A stretch of DNA of 64,000 nt from Pseudoduganella namucuonensis (GTDB taxonomy: Bacteria > Pseudomonadota > Gammaproteobacteria > Burkholderiales > Burkholderiaceae_D). Below are positions 37,589-52,616 of this stretch, one piece after another; position 1 is the first letter of the stretch, and every line of letters begins with the position of its first letter. The stretch covers positions 380,416 through 444,415 of the forward strand of contig NZ_FPBO01000001.1 in the NCBI RefSeq assembly GCF_900116645.1, written 5' to 3'. The notes under the pieces were generated by a model. It was not told the DNA's origin. It ran no database searches and saw only the letters and a program-made list of their open reading frames with translations. The position numbers were made by a program, and so were the translations under genes.

Positions 37589-38902
37589 TTAGCGGGCGGC
37601 CATCGATGCGGCCACCGACGCGCCCACCGGCAGCGCGCCGACGTCCGCGGTGTCGGCCGCGCCTTCAGCCGCGCCGCCGGCCTGGCCCTCCCACTTGGCC
37701 ACGACGGCCGTGGCGACGCCGTTGCCCAGCACATTGGTGCCGGTGCGCGCCATGTCCAGGATCTGGTCTATGCCCATGATCAGCAGCAGCCCGGCCTCGG
37801 GCAGGCCGAACATGGGCAGCACGGCCGCCACCACCACCAGCGAGCCGCGCGGCACGCCGGCCATGCCCTTGCTGCTGACCATCAGCACCAGCAGCATGGT
37901 CAACTGCTGGCCCAGCGACATGTCGATGTTGTAGGCCTGGGCGATGAACAGCGCCGCGAAGGCCTGGTACATCATGGAGCCGTCCAGGTTGAACGAGTAA
38001 CCCAGGGGCAGCACGAAGCCGGTGATCTTGCCGCTGACGCCGAACTTCTCCAGCTGTTCCATCAGCTTGGGATAGGCGGACTCGCTGCTGGCCGTGGAGA
38101 AGCCCAGCATGATCGGCTCGCGCAGCAGCTTCACCAGCGTGAACACGCGCGGCCCCAGGAACGCGAAGCCGGCCGCGATGAGCACCGCCCACAGCGCCGC
38201 GATGGCAAGGAAGAAGCTGCCCAGCAGCTTGCCGTAGGTGGCCAGTGCGTCGAAGCCCTGCACCGTGATGGCCGACGCCACGGCGGCGAACACGCCCACC
38301 GGCGCGAAGCGCATCACATAGCCCGTCAGCGTGAGCATGATGTGGGCCACCTCGTCGGTCAGCTTGATCACCGTGACGGCGCCGCCCGGGCGCGCCGCAG
38401 CCACCGCGCAGCCGAAGAACAGCGAGAACACCAGGATTTGCAGGATGGCGTTGGTGGCCATCGCCTCGAAGAAGCTTTTCGGCACCAGGTGGGTGATGAA
38501 GTCCTTGAGGCTGAAGCTGGCGGTGGCCAGCTTGGTCGCCGCGCCCACTTCCGGCAGCGGCAGCCCGAGGGACTGGCCCGGCTGCAGCAGGTTGGAGAAC
38601 AACAGTCCCAGCGACAGCGAGATGAAGGACGCGGTGACGAACCAGGCGAAGGCCTTCAGGCCGATGCGGCCCAGCGCCTTGCCGTCGCTCATGCCGGCGA
38701 TGCCCGACACCAGCGTCGCGAACACCAGCGGCGCGATGATCATCTTGATCAGCCGCAGGAAGATGTCGGTGACGAGGTTGAAATAGCCGGCGATCTCCTT
38801 GGCGGCGGCGGGCGAGGCGGCTTGGCCGTGGCAGGCGGCGCCCACCGCGATCCCCAGGACCATGCCGGCCATGATCCAGGTGGTTAGTTTGATGCTTCTC
38901 AT
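37589..38902 (-). CDS. Dicarboxylate/amino-acid:cation symporter (DAACS family)
   Basis: A 437-residue inner-membrane symporter of the DctA/GltP family. Eight membrane helices and the re-entrant loops are indicated by the tip region SSKGMAGVPRGS and by the transport motif GMDQILDMARTGTNVLGN-like residues. GGAGGA lies before the ATG at 38902; an in-frame start at 38947 has no ribosome-binding site. Substrate is C4-dicarboxylate, glutamate or aspartate. A motif shared with the aspA promoter lies upstream. Confidence 0.92.
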   Translation of the reverse strand: MRSIKLTTWIMAGMVLGIAVGAACHGQAASPAAAKEIAGYFNLVTDIFLRLIKMIIAPLVFATLVSGIAGMSDGKALGRIGLKAFAWFVTASFISLSLGLLFSNLLQPGQSLGLPLPEVGAATKLATASFSLKDFITHLVPKSFFEAMATNAILQILVFSLFFGCAVAAARPGGAVTVIKLTDEVAHIMLTLTGYVMRFAPVGVFAAVASAITVQGFDALATYGKLLGSFFLAIAALWAVLIAAGFAFLGPRVFTLVKLLREPIMLGFSTASSESAYPKLMEQLEKFGVSGKITGFVLPLGYSFNLDGSMMYQAFAALFIAQAYNIDMSLGQQLTMLLVLMVSSKGMAGVPRGSLVVVAAVLPMFGLPEAGLLLIMGIDQILDMARTGTNVLGNGVATAVVAKWEGQAGGAAEGAADTADVGALPVGASVAASMAAR

Positions 38903-39012
38903 GCTGACTCCTCCAGTGAACGACTTGATTGGATTTTTCTTGTTCAATCCCCTTTAGGGGAAGTCTGGAGTGTAGGCGGGCGAGGCGCGGCATCCATGCG
39001 GCTTCGGCATAC

Positions 39013-39023
39013 AACTATTCCGA
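39013..39023 (-). promoter_or_regulatory. Motif shared with the aspA upstream region
   Basis: On the minus strand this reads TCGGAATAGTT, identical to 29329-29339 and in the same orientation to the downstream gene. It lies 111 bases upstream of the symporter start. It could be a shared regulator half-site. Confidence 0.35.
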
Positions 39024-39060
39024 AAGCGCATGGACCGGGGAAGGGCGGTTCGCGGCGGGC

Positions 39061-39765
39061 CTACCGCGGTTCGGAGGGCAGGCTGATGGCGGCCATCACC
39101 ATGCGCACGATGGTCTCCTCGCCGTCGTCGTAGTCCTTGCGGGTGAGCTGCTTGCGGCCCAGCACCAGCGCCATTTGCGCCGAGAAGTCGGCGTAGGACT
39201 GGGTCATGGCCCAGATCATGAAGATCAGGTGGGTGGCGTTGACGGGCGCGATGCGGCCGGCGGCGATCCATTTTTCGAACACGTCGATGTCCTTGCGCAG
39301 CAGCGGCACCACGCGGCGCTGGATCTGCTCCCCGTACAACTGCGCGCCGCTGATCACTTCCATCGCGTACACGCGCGAGGCCCACGGCTGCTCGCGCGAG
39401 AAGCGCAGCTTGGCCTGGATGTAAGCGCGCAGCACGTCGCGCGGATCGTGCACCTCGTCGGCCAGGCTTTCCATGCGCGCCAGCCATTCGTCCAGCACGT
39501 CGTCCAGCACGCGCTGGTACAGCGCCTGCTTGGTGGGGTAGTAGTACATGAGGTTTTGCTTGGACAGCCCGGCGCTCTCCGCGATGGCGGCGATGGACGT
39601 GCCCTCGTAGCCGCATTCGGCGAACACGCGCACCGCCACGGCGGCGATGTCGGCCTCCAGCCTGTCGCGGTTGAGGATGCGGCGCTGGCTGGACGAGGAG
39701 CGGGCGGGAGGCGGGGCGGCGTCCGGAACGGCTTTGAGCACGGTTTTTGGTTTGGCTGCTGGCAT
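39061..39765 (-). CDS. rutR: RutR-like TetR-family regulator
   Basis: A 234-residue TetR regulator. The helix-turn-helix is TSIAAIAESAGLSKQNLMYYYPTK (about 55-80), and the C-terminal domain carries HLIFMIWAMTQSYADFSAQM, nearly the same as in E. coli RutR, the pyrimidine-sensing repressor. An extra Ala/Pro-rich N-terminal arm of about 30 residues is present. The ATG at 39765 is used; the longer frame begins with TTG. It lies beside the reductive pyrimidine degradation genes, and a RutR-like palindrome lies at 41360-41375. Confidence 0.85.
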   Translation of the reverse strand: MPAAKPKTVLKAVPDAAPPPARSSSSQRRILNRDRLEADIAAVAVRVFAECGYEGTSIAAIAESAGLSKQNLMYYYPTKQALYQRVLDDVLDEWLARMESLADEVHDPRDVLRAYIQAKLRFSREQPWASRVYAMEVISGAQLYGEQIQRRVVPLLRKDIDVFEKWIAAGRIAPVNATHLIFMIWAMTQSYADFSAQMALVLGRKQLTRKDYDDGEETIVRMVMAAISLPSEPR

Positions 39766-39776
39766 GGGAGGCCCTT

Positions 39777-41327
39777 TCAGCAAGGTCGGACGGATTGCAG
39801 GAACTGGCGCAGTTGCGGCCCGTCGCTGTAGGCCGCGTTGAAGCGGAACCAGATCGTGGGGCTGGGGCGCAGCATGAAGAATTCGTTGGGCGACAGCAGG
39901 ATGCCGGACTTCAGCGCCAGGTCGGCGATGGCTTTGCCGTTGTGCTCCGGCGTGGGCGGGCAGTTCCAGCCGGCGCTGACGAACATGCCGCCGCGCGGCG
40001 TCGCCACCGGCGCCAGGCCGGCCGCGGCCAGGTTGTCCATGGTGCGCGCGCGTCCCGCCTCCAGCTGGCTGGCCAGCTTGTCCACCATGCGCCGGTAGGG
40101 GCGGGCGGTGATCGCGTGGAACACCGCGCGCTCGTTGATCTCTGAGGTGGTCAGCCCGGCCAGCATCTTCACGCGCAGCAGTTCCGGCAGCAGCGAGTTG
40201 GAGGCGGAGATGGAGCCCACCCGCAGCACCGGCGACAGCGTCTTGGAGAAGCTGCCCACGCGGATCACGCGCCGCAGGCCGTCCATGGCCGCCAGCGAGG
40301 CCTCGCCGCGCGGCGTCAGCTCGCGGTAGATGTCGTCCTCCACCAGCCAGAAGTCGAACTGCTCGGCCAGGGCCAGCAGGCGGTGCGCCTGCGCGTGCGT
40401 GAGCGAGGTGCCGAGCGGGTTTTGCAGCACGGTGTTCACGAACATCAGCTTGGGCTGCGCGGTTCTGGCCTGTTCGGCCAGCGCCTCCATGTCCAGCCCG
40501 TTCTCGCCGCGCGGGATGCCGACCGGCACGCAGCCGTGGTGGCGAATAAGAGAGAGCAGGTTGCTGTAGCCGGGGTCCTCCACCAGCACGGTGTCGCCCG
40601 GCTTGGTCAGCGTGCGCAGGATCAGGTCGAAGGCGTGGGTGGCGCCGTGCGTCAGCAGGATCTGTTCCGCCTCCACCGGATACAGCTCGTCGCTGAGCAC
40701 GCTGGCCATGTGCTGGCGCAGCGACGGGAAGCCCAGCGGGTGGCCGTAGCCGCGCAGGCGGTTGGCGGGTATGCGCATGGCATGGCGCACGGCGTCCAGT
40801 ATCGTGTCCTCGCCGTACCAGTCGGGCGGCAGCCAGCCGGCGCCCACCGGCAGCGCGTCCGAGGCGCCCGAGTACAGGTCGGGCGTGAGCGCGTCGATGA
40901 CGGACGGGATGGCGTGCTGTGGCAGCGGCAGCAGCGTGGCGGGCACGTCCTGCCGGGCCACGAAATAGCCCGATCCGCGCCGCGAGGACAGCAAGCCCAG
41001 CGTCACCAGCCTGTCGTAGGACTCCACAACTGTAAAGGTGGACACGCCATTACACTTGGCGAACTGGCGCACCGAGGGCATCTTGGTGCCCACGCAGAGT
41101 TCGCGCCGCGCCACCATGCCGGTGATGGCGGCCACGATCTGGTCGACCAGCCCGCCCTTGCGCGCGCGCTCTATGGAAAGCAGCGGCCAGCCGGCGGCTT
41201 CGCCCTTGCCACAGTCTTGCTCCGTTGGAACGCCTAACTCATCCATTGCTTGATATTCCGCATAAAACTGTATCGTTTTTGTGACCAGTACGGTTGGCAG
41301 GTTTTGCTGATTGTGTATCTGTGCCAT
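39777..41327 (-). CDS. MocR-type regulator (GntR HTH fused to aminotransferase)
   Basis: A 516-residue fusion of a GntR winged helix (about 60-130, GTKMPSVRQFAKCNGVSTFTVVESYDRL) with a fold-type I aminotransferase domain (about 160-510) that keeps the PLP lysine region (RVGSFSKTLSPVLRVG). MocR proteins sense amine or amino-acid substrates through PLP. Divergent from the omega-aminotransferase/ald/mmsA genes, it probably responds to beta-alanine or a related amine. It lies just upstream of the RutR-like gene on the same strand. Confidence 0.9.
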   Translation of the reverse strand: MAQIHNQQNLPTVLVTKTIQFYAEYQAMDELGVPTEQDCGKGEAAGWPLLSIERARKGGLVDQIVAAITGMVARRELCVGTKMPSVRQFAKCNGVSTFTVVESYDRLVTLGLLSSRRGSGYFVARQDVPATLLPLPQHAIPSVIDALTPDLYSGASDALPVGAGWLPPDWYGEDTILDAVRHAMRIPANRLRGYGHPLGFPSLRQHMASVLSDELYPVEAEQILLTHGATHAFDLILRTLTKPGDTVLVEDPGYSNLLSLIRHHGCVPVGIPRGENGLDMEALAEQARTAQPKLMFVNTVLQNPLGTSLTHAQAHRLLALAEQFDFWLVEDDIYRELTPRGEASLAAMDGLRRVIRVGSFSKTLSPVLRVGSISASNSLLPELLRVKMLAGLTTSEINERAVFHAITARPYRRMVDKLASQLEAGRARTMDNLAAAGLAPVATPRGGMFVSAGWNCPPTPEHNGKAIADLALKSGILLSPNEFFMLRPSPTIWFRFNAAYSDGPQLRQFLQSVRPC

Positions 41328-41359
41328 AGTTAATCCGCTGTCTATTATTGCATCATCAT

Positions 41360-41396
41360 TTTGCCAACTGGTAAAGATTTTTACGGTCTGTAAAAA
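41360..41396. promoter_or_regulatory. Operator region of the beta-alanine/pyrimidine operon
   Basis: TTTGCCA-AC-TGGTAAA (41360-41375) is an imperfect palindrome close to the known E. coli RutR consensus TTGACCA-N2-TGGTCAA. Overlapping it are GTAAA (41371-41375), TTTAC (41380-41384) and GTAAA (41390-41394); TTTTTAC and GTAAAAA (41378-41396) form an inverted repeat. The direct GTAAA repeats, 19 bases apart, suit a MocR protein. All lie between the MocR start (41327) and the aminotransferase start (41409). Confidence 0.5.
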
Positions 41397-41408
41397 AAGG
41401 AGATGTGC

Positions 41409-42724
<1,316 letters not shown>

Positions 42725-42725
<1 letters not shown>

Positions 42726-42791
42726 AAACCTGAACCGAAGGGCTGGGGTCAGACCCCTAGCGGTCTGACCCCGGTTTCTGCGGTTGGTTTA
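42725..42791. repeat. Palindromic intergenic element, copy 4
   Basis: Inner arms GGGGTCAGACC (42745-42755) and GGTCTGACCCC (42762-42772). Outer AAACC (42726-42730) and GGTTT (42786-42790). The left half is nearly identical to that of copy 5. It lies between the aminotransferase gene and ald. Confidence 0.85.
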
Positions 42792-42809
42792 AAAATCAAG
42801 GAGACGATG

Positions 42810-43922
42810 ATGCTAGTAGGCGTACCGAAAGAGATCAAAAATCAAGAGTCGCGTGTAGGCCTCACCCCGGCCAGCGTGAAAGAGCTCACCCTGCGTGGCC
42901 ACCAGGTTCTGGTGCAGAAAAACGCGGGCGCGGCCATCGGTCTGACCGACGCGATGTACGCAAGCTCCGGCGCGACGATTATCGATACGGCAGCCGAAAT
43001 CTTCGCCCGCGCGGAGATGATCGTGAAAGTGAAGGAACCACAACCGCAGGAATGCGCGATGCTGCGCGAGAACCAGATCCTGTACACCTATCTGCACCTG
43101 GCGCCGGACCCCGAACAGACCAAGGCGCTGGTGAAGTCCGGCGCGGTGTGCGTGGCCTACGAGACCATCACCGGCCCCAACGGCGGCTTGCCGCTGCTGG
43201 CGCCGATGAGCGAGGTGGCCGGCCGCATGTCCATCCAGGCCGGCGCCGCGCACCTGGAGAAATCCAAGGGCGGCATGGGCCTGCTGCTGGGCGGCGTGCC
43301 CGGCGTCGCGCCGGGCAACGTGGCCATCATCGGCGCCGGCGTGGTCGGCACCAACGCGCTGCAGATCGCGGTCGGCATGGGCGCGAAAGTGACCATCCTG
43401 GACAAGAGCGTTGACCGGCTGCGCCAGCTGGACCTGGTGTTCGGCAACCGCGTCGCCACCCTGTACTCGAACGCGCAGACCATCGAGGAAGCCGTGCTGG
43501 AGGCGGACCTCGTGATCGGCGGCGTGCTGGTGCCCGGCGCCGCCGCACCCAAGCTGGTGACCAAGGACATGATCTCGCGCATGAAGCAGGGCGCGGTGGT
43601 GGTGGACGTGGCCATCGACCAGGGCGGCTGTTTCGAAACCTCGCACGCCACCACGCACGAACAGCCCACCTACGTGGTGGACGGCGTGGTGCACTACTGC
43701 GTGGCGAACATGCCGGGCGCCGTGGCGCGCACCTCGACCTTCGCGCTGAACAACGCCACCATCGCCCACGCGGTCGCGCTGGCCGACAAGGGCTGGAAGG
43801 CGGCGATGCAGAATCCCCACCTGAGGAACGGCCTGAATGTATGCCGCGGCCACGTCACCTATGAAGCGGTGGCGCGGGACCTCGGCTATCCCTATGTAGC
43901 GGCCGACACTTTGTTGGCATGA
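42810..43922 (+). CDS. ald: Alanine dehydrogenase
   Basis: A 370-residue NAD-dependent enzyme interconverting L-alanine and pyruvate plus ammonia. Catalytic K75 (IVKVKEP) and H96 (YLHLAPD) fall at the canonical positions when translation starts at 42810, so this ATG is preferred over 42807. The Rossmann motif [10 protein letters not shown] and the [17 protein letters not shown] block are present. Here it likely recycles the alanine made by the transaminase back to pyruvate. Confidence 0.95.
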   Translation: MLVGVPKEIKNQESRVGLTPASVKELTLRGHQVLVQKNAGAAIGLTDAMYASSGATIIDTAAEIFARAEMIVKVKEPQPQECAMLRENQILYTYLHLAPDPEQTKALVKSGAVCVAYETITGPNGGLPLLAPMSEVAGRMSIQAGAAHLEKSKGGMGLLLGGVPGVAPGNVAIIGAGVVGTNALQIAVGMGAKVTILDKSVDRLRQLDLVFGNRVATLYSNAQTIEEAVLEADLVIGGVLVPGAAAPKLVTKDMISRMKQGAVVVDVAIDQGGCFETSHATTHEQPTYVVDGVVHYCVANMPGAVARTSTFALNNATIAHAVALADKGWKAAMQNPHLRNGLNVCRGHVTYEAVARDLGYPYVAADTLLA

Positions 43923-43940
43923 ACAGAACCAAGGAAGATC

Positions 43941-45443
<1,503 letters not shown>

Positions 45444-45447
45444 ACGG

Positions 45448-45513
45448 AAAACCTGAACCGAAGGGCCGGGGTCAGACCCACGGGGTCTGACCCCAGATTC
45501 TGCCGCTGGTTTT
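45448..45513. repeat. Palindromic intergenic element, copy 5
   Basis: Inner arms GGGGTCAGACCC (45468-45479) and GGGTCTGACCCC (45483-45494). Outer arms AAAACC (45448-45453) and GGTTTT (45508-45513). It starts four bases after the mmsA stop, between mmsA and preT. Confidence 0.88.
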
Positions 45514-45539
45514 AGCTCAATCCAAGCAGGGATAACAAG

Positions 45540-46907
45540 ATGATAGCCTCACTCACACACCTACCGCAGCCGAAAGCCACGAACGCCGAGTTGGGCGAAC
45601 ACTTCACCGACCTGGCGCCCGCCCTCAACGCGCGCCAGGCGGCGATCGAAAGCTCGCGCTGCCTGTATTGCTACGACGCGCCATGCACCCGCATCTGTCC
45701 CTCCGAGATCGATGTGGCGAGCTTCATCCGCAACATCCACGAAAAGAACGTCAACGGCGCCGCCGCCGGCATCCTGAAGCAGAACATCCTGGGCGGCAGC
45801 TGCTCGCGCGTCTGTCCCACCGAGATCCTGTGCGAGGACGCCTGCGTGCGCAACCACGACGCCGAGGGCCAGCCGGTGAAGATCGGCCTGCTGCAGCGCT
45901 ACGCGATCGACAATATGCGTTTCGCGGAACACCCCTTCCAGCGCGCCGCGTCCACCGGCAAGAAGATCGCCGTGGTCGGCGGCGGCCCGGCGGGCCTGTC
46001 CTGCGCCCACCGTTTGGCCATGCTGGGCAACGACGTGGTGGTCTACGAGGCGCGCGAAAAGGCGGGCGGCTTGAATGAATACGGCATCGCCAAGTACAAG
46101 CTCACCGAGGACTTCGCGCACAAGGAAGTCGAGTTCCTGCTGGCCATCGGCGGCATCGAGGTGCGCCACGGCCAGAAGCTGGGCGACAACGTGCAACTGA
46201 AGGACCTGCACGCGCAGTACGACGCGGTCTTCCTCGGCCTGGGCCTGGGCGCGTCGCGCCGGCTGGGACTGACGGGCGAGGACGCGCCCGGACTGCTGGC
46301 GGCCGTCGACTACATCGCCGAACTGCGCCAGGCCGACGACTTGAGCAAGCTTCCAGTGCCCAAGCGCGCCGTCGTCATCGGCGCGGGCAACACCGCGATC
46401 GACATGGCGGTGCAGATCCAGCGCCTGGGCGCGGAGGAGGTCACGCTGGTGTACCGGCGCGGCTTCGACGACATGAGCGCCACCCACCACGAACAGGAGA
46501 TCGCCAAGGCCAACCAGGTGCGCATGCGCACCTGGGCCCAGCCGCAGCAGGTGCTGCTGGACGGCGACGGCCGCGTGTGCGGCATGCGCTTCGAGCACAC
46601 CGCGCTCGACGGCAAGCGCCTGGTCGGCACCGGCGTCACCTTCGACATCCCGGCCGACGCCGTGTTCAAGGCCATCGGCCAGAGCATGGACGAGGCCTCG
46701 CTGTCGGACGCCATGGCCGCCACCATGGACCGCGAAGCCGGCAAGATCCATGTCGACAGCCACTACCGCACCTCGGTGCCCGGCATCTACGCCGGCGGCG
46801 ACTGCGTGGCGCCGGGACAGGACCTGACGGTGCAGGCGGTGCAGCACGGCAAACTGGCCGCGCTGGCCATACATCAAGACATCCTTTCGAAAGTGGAGGC
46901 TGCATAA
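45540..46907 (+). CDS. preT: Dihydropyrimidine dehydrogenase, FAD/Fe-S subunit
   Basis: A 455-residue flavoprotein that takes electrons from NAD(P)H and passes them to PreA for reduction of uracil and thymine. The N-terminus has the GltD-like iron-sulphur cysteines C41, C44, C49, C53 and C88, C92, C98, C102. Two dinucleotide motifs follow: VVGGGPAGLSCAH (FAD, about 146) and VIGAGNTAIDMAV (NADPH, about 280). The C-terminal GIYAGGDCV block is intact. Its stop overlaps the preA ATG by one base. Confidence 0.95.
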   Translation: MIASLTHLPQPKATNAELGEHFTDLAPALNARQAAIESSRCLYCYDAPCTRICPSEIDVASFIRNIHEKNVNGAAAGILKQNILGGSCSRVCPTEILCEDACVRNHDAEGQPVKIGLLQRYAIDNMRFAEHPFQRAASTGKKIAVVGGGPAGLSCAHRLAMLGNDVVVYEAREKAGGLNEYGIAKYKLTEDFAHKEVEFLLAIGGIEVRHGQKLGDNVQLKDLHAQYDAVFLGLGLGASRRLGLTGEDAPGLLAAVDYIAELRQADDLSKLPVPKRAVVIGAGNTAIDMAVQIQRLGAEEVTLVYRRGFDDMSATHHEQEIAKANQVRMRTWAQPQQVLLDGDGRVCGMRFEHTALDGKRLVGTGVTFDIPADAVFKAIGQSMDEASLSDAMAATMDREAGKIHVDSHYRTSVPGIYAGGDCVAPGQDLTVQAVQHGKLAALAIHQDILSKVEAA

Positions 46908-48187
46908 TGGCCGATCTGAGCATCAACTTCTGCGGCATCAAATCGCCTAACCCGTTCTGGCTGGCCTCCGCGCCGCCGACCGACAAGGCGTACAACGTGG
47001 TGCGCGCATTCGAGGCCGGGTGGGGCGGCGTGGTGTGGAAAACGCTGGGCGAGGATCCGGCCGCCGTCAACGTGTCGTCGCGCTACTCGGCGCACTACGG
47101 CAAGAACCGCGAAGTCCTGGGCTTCAACAACATCGAGCTGATCACCGACCGCTCGCTGGAGATCAACCTCCAGGAAATCACGGAGGTGAAGAAGGCCTGG
47201 CCGGACCGCGCCATCGTCGTCTCGCTGATGCTGCCCTGCGAGGAGGCCGCCTGGGCCGACATCCTGCCCAAGATCGAGGCCACCGGCGCGGACGGCATCG
47301 AACTCAATTTCGGCTGCCCGCACGGCATGCCGGAGCGCGGCATGGGCGCCGCCGTGGGCCAGGTGCCGGACTACGTGGAAATGGTCACGCGCTGGTGCAA
47401 GCAGCACACCAAGCTGCCGGTGATCGTCAAGCTCACGCCCAACATCACCGACATCCGCATGCCGGCGCGCGCCGCCCACAACGGCGGGGCGGACGCGGTA
47501 TCGCTGATCAACACCATCAACTCCATCACCCACCTGGACCTGGACCGCATGGTGGCCTTCCCGGCGGTGGGCAACGCCAGCACCCACGGCGGCTATTGCG
47601 GTTCGGCCGTGAAGCCGATCGCGCTGAACATGGTGGCCGAGATCGCGCGCGACCCGCAGACCAAGGGCTTGCCGATCTCCGGCATCGGCGGCATCGGCAA
47701 CTGGCAGGACGCGGCCGAGTTCATCGCGCTGGGCGCGGGCAGCGTGCAGGTCTGCACGGCGGCCATGCTGCATGGCTTCCGCATCGTCGAGGAGATGAAG
47801 GACGGGCTGTCGCGCTGGATGGACGAGAAGGGCTACCAGAGCATCGCCGATTTCATGGGCAAGGCCGTGCCCAACACCACGGACTGGAAATACCTGGACA
47901 TGAACTACCAGGTGATCGCGCAGATCAACCAGGACGCCTGCATCAAGTGCGGCAAATGCTACATCGCCTGCGAGGACACCTCGCACCAGTCCATCGCGCA
48001 ACTGATCGACGCGGCGGGCGTGCGGACCTACGAGGTGATCAAGGAGGAATGCGTGGGCTGCAACCTGTGCGAGATCACCTGCCCGGTGCAGGGCTGCATC
48101 ACCATGGTGCCGCAGGACACCGGCATGCCCTATATGAACTGGACGCAGGACCCGCGCAATCCGCGCCGGGAGGTCAAGGCGGCTTAG
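46907..48187 (+). CDS. preA: Dihydropyrimidine dehydrogenase, FMN subunit
   Basis: A 426-residue subunit with a dihydroorotate-dehydrogenase-like FMN barrel (about 1-310; NPFWLASAPPT, ELNFGCPHGMPERGMG, VIVKLTPNITDI, NGGADAVSLINTIN, SGIGGIGNW) and a C-terminal ferredoxin domain with two 4Fe-4S clusters (ACIKCGKCYIACED and CVGCNLCEITCPVQGC). It reduces uracil and thymine to dihydropyrimidines. Coupled to preT by a TAATG overlap. Confidence 0.96.
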   Translation: MADLSINFCGIKSPNPFWLASAPPTDKAYNVVRAFEAGWGGVVWKTLGEDPAAVNVSSRYSAHYGKNREVLGFNNIELITDRSLEINLQEITEVKKAWPDRAIVVSLMLPCEEAAWADILPKIEATGADGIELNFGCPHGMPERGMGAAVGQVPDYVEMVTRWCKQHTKLPVIVKLTPNITDIRMPARAAHNGGADAVSLINTINSITHLDLDRMVAFPAVGNASTHGGYCGSAVKPIALNMVAEIARDPQTKGLPISGIGGIGNWQDAAEFIALGAGSVQVCTAAMLHGFRIVEEMKDGLSRWMDEKGYQSIADFMGKAVPNTTDWKYLDMNYQVIAQINQDACIKCGKCYIACEDTSHQSIAQLIDAAGVRTYEVIKEECVGCNLCEITCPVQGCITMVPQDTGMPYMNWTQDPRNPRREVKAA

Positions 48188-48198
48188 CAGTACTTGGG

Positions 48199-48216
48199 TT
48201 CCCGCCTGCGCGGGAA
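48199..48216. repeat. REP-like hairpin
   Basis: TTCCCGC-CTGC-GCGGGAA followed by CGACG, a dispersed-repeat type hairpin, 11 bases after the preA stop and upstream of palindromic element copy 6. Confidence 0.65.
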
Positions 48217-48235
48217 CGACGAGCGGCGCGGCCAT

Positions 48236-48301
48236 GGGGACAGACCCATCGCGCCGCAGGCCAACGAGTAGGTTCGCGCCGCGGGTCGCGGGTCTGTCCC
48301 C
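48236..48301. repeat. Palindromic intergenic element, copy 6 (long loop)
   Basis: Arms GGGGACAGACCC (48236-48247) and GGGTCTGTCCCC (48290-48301) are a variant with a compensating change in both arms. The 42-base loop contains CGCGCCGC twice. No clear outer AAACC/GGTTT ends are visible. It sits between preA and the permease gene. Confidence 0.75.
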
Positions 48302-48351
48302 GGTTTGCAGCACCCGGCGTAGCGAATTGTTGCATCTCATGGAGAACCGCA

Positions 48352-51262
<2,911 letters not shown>

Positions 51263-51265
51263 TTC

Positions 51266-51363
51266 AAACCAGAGGCAAAACCCGGGGGGAAGTAGCCCCA
51301 GTGGGGCTGCTTTCGATCCCGAAGGGACAGACCTAATCTGTCCCCAGCATTCGCAGTTGGTTT
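51266..51363. repeat. Palindromic intergenic element, copy 7 (compound)
   Basis: Outer arms AAACCA (51266-51271) and TGGTTT (51358-51363) enclose two hairpins: AGCCCCA/GTGGGGCT (near 51294-51308) and GGGACAGA/TCTGTCCC (51324-51331 and 51337-51344). The latter matches the core of copy 6. It lies between the dihydropyrimidinase and amidohydrolase genes. Confidence 0.8.
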
Positions 51364-51377
51364 AAAGGGAGCAAGCA

Positions 51378-52616
51378 ATGAGCGACATAAAAGTAAACGG
51401 CGACCGCCTCTGGTCCTCCCTGATGGAGCTGGCCAAGATCGGCGCCACGCCCAAGGGCGGCGTCAAGCGCCTGACTCTGACGGACCTGGACAAGCAGGGC
51501 CGCGACCTGGTGGTCGGCTGGGCGAAGGAGGCCGGCATGAGCGTCACGGTCGACCAGATCGGCAACGTCTTCATGCGCCGCGACGGCGCCAACAACGACC
51601 TGCCCCCCATCATGACCGGCAGCCACATCGACACCCAGCCCACCGGCGGCAAGTTCGACGGCAATTACGGCGTGCTGGCCGGCATCGAAGTCGTCCGCAC
51701 CCTGAACGACCGCGGCATCCGGACCGAGGCCCCGATCGAGGTCGCCTTCTGGACCAACGAGGAGGGCTCGCGCTTCGTGCCCGTGATGATGGGCTCGGGC
51801 GTCTTCTGCGGCGCCTTCACCCTGGAGCACGCCTACGCCGCCAAGGACGTGGACGGCAAGACGGTCGGCGAGGAACTCGAGCGCATCGGCTACAAGGGCG
51901 ACCAGGTCCCCGGCCAGCACCCCATCGGCGCCTACTTCGAAACCCACATCGAGCAAGGCCCCGTGCTGGAGGACGCCGACAAGGTCATCGGCGTGGTGCC
52001 CGCCGTGATGGGCCTGTCCTGGTACGACTGCACGGTGACGGGCATGGAGGCCCACGCCGGCCCCACGCCCATGCACCTTCGCAAGGACGCGATGCAGGTC
52101 TCCACCAGGATCATGCAGGAAGTGGTGGCCATCGCCAACCGCTACCCGCCGTACGGCCGCGGCACGGTGGGCATGGTGCAGGTGTTCCCCAACAGCCGCA
52201 ACGTCATCCCCGGCGAGGTCAAGTTCAGCATCGACCTGCGCAACGTGAACGACGCGCTGCTCAACACCATGCACGAGGAAATGCTGGCCTTCGTCGAGCG
52301 GACCCGCCAGGAAACGGGACTGGGCATCCAGGTCGAGCGCGTGTCCTACTACCCGCCGTGCCCCTTCCACCCGGACTGCGTGGACGCGGTGCGCAACGCC
52401 ACCGCCAAGCTGGGCTACTCGACCATGGACGTGGTGTCCGGCGCCGGGCACGACGCCATCTACGCCGCCCGCGTGGCGCCGGCCGGCATGATCTTCGTGC
52501 CGTGCAAGGACGGCATCAGCCACAACGAGATCGAGGACGCCAGGGCCGACCACCTCGAGGCCGGTTGCAACGTGCTGCTGCACGCCATGCTCGAGCGGGC
52601 GGGGCGGGCCGCCTGA
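51378..52616 (+). CDS. Zn-dependent N-carbamoyl amino-acid hydrolase (beta-ureidopropionase type)
   Basis: A 412-residue M20-type amidohydrolase (AmaB/HyuC/allantoate amidohydrolase family). Metal ligands are visible: H83 in [12 protein letters not shown]94 in KFDGNYGV, the glutamate pair near 128-129 ([10 protein letters not shown]), and a late GAGHDA. The dimerisation-domain histidine lies in [10 protein letters not shown]. In this operon it should release beta-alanine or beta-aminoisobutyrate, CO2 and ammonia. The same family also acts on N-carbamoyl-L-amino acids and allantoate, so the substrate rests on context. Confidence 0.92.
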   Translation: MSDIKVNGDRLWSSLMELAKIGATPKGGVKRLTLTDLDKQGRDLVVGWAKEAGMSVTVDQIGNVFMRRDGANNDLPPIMTGSHIDTQPTGGKFDGNYGVLAGIEVVRTLNDRGIRTEAPIEVAFWTNEEGSRFVPVMMGSGVFCGAFTLEHAYAAKDVDGKTVGEELERIGYKGDQVPGQHPIGAYFETHIEQGPVLEDADKVIGVVPAVMGLSWYDCTVTGMEAHAGPTPMHLRKDAMQVSTRIMQEVVAIANRYPPYGRGTVGMVQVFPNSRNVIPGEVKFSIDLRNVNDALLNTMHEEMLAFVERTRQETGLGIQVERVSYYPPCPFHPDCVDAVRNATAKLGYSTMDVVSGAGHDAIYAARVAPAGMIFVPCKDGISHNEIEDARADHLEAGCNVLLHAMLERAGRAA

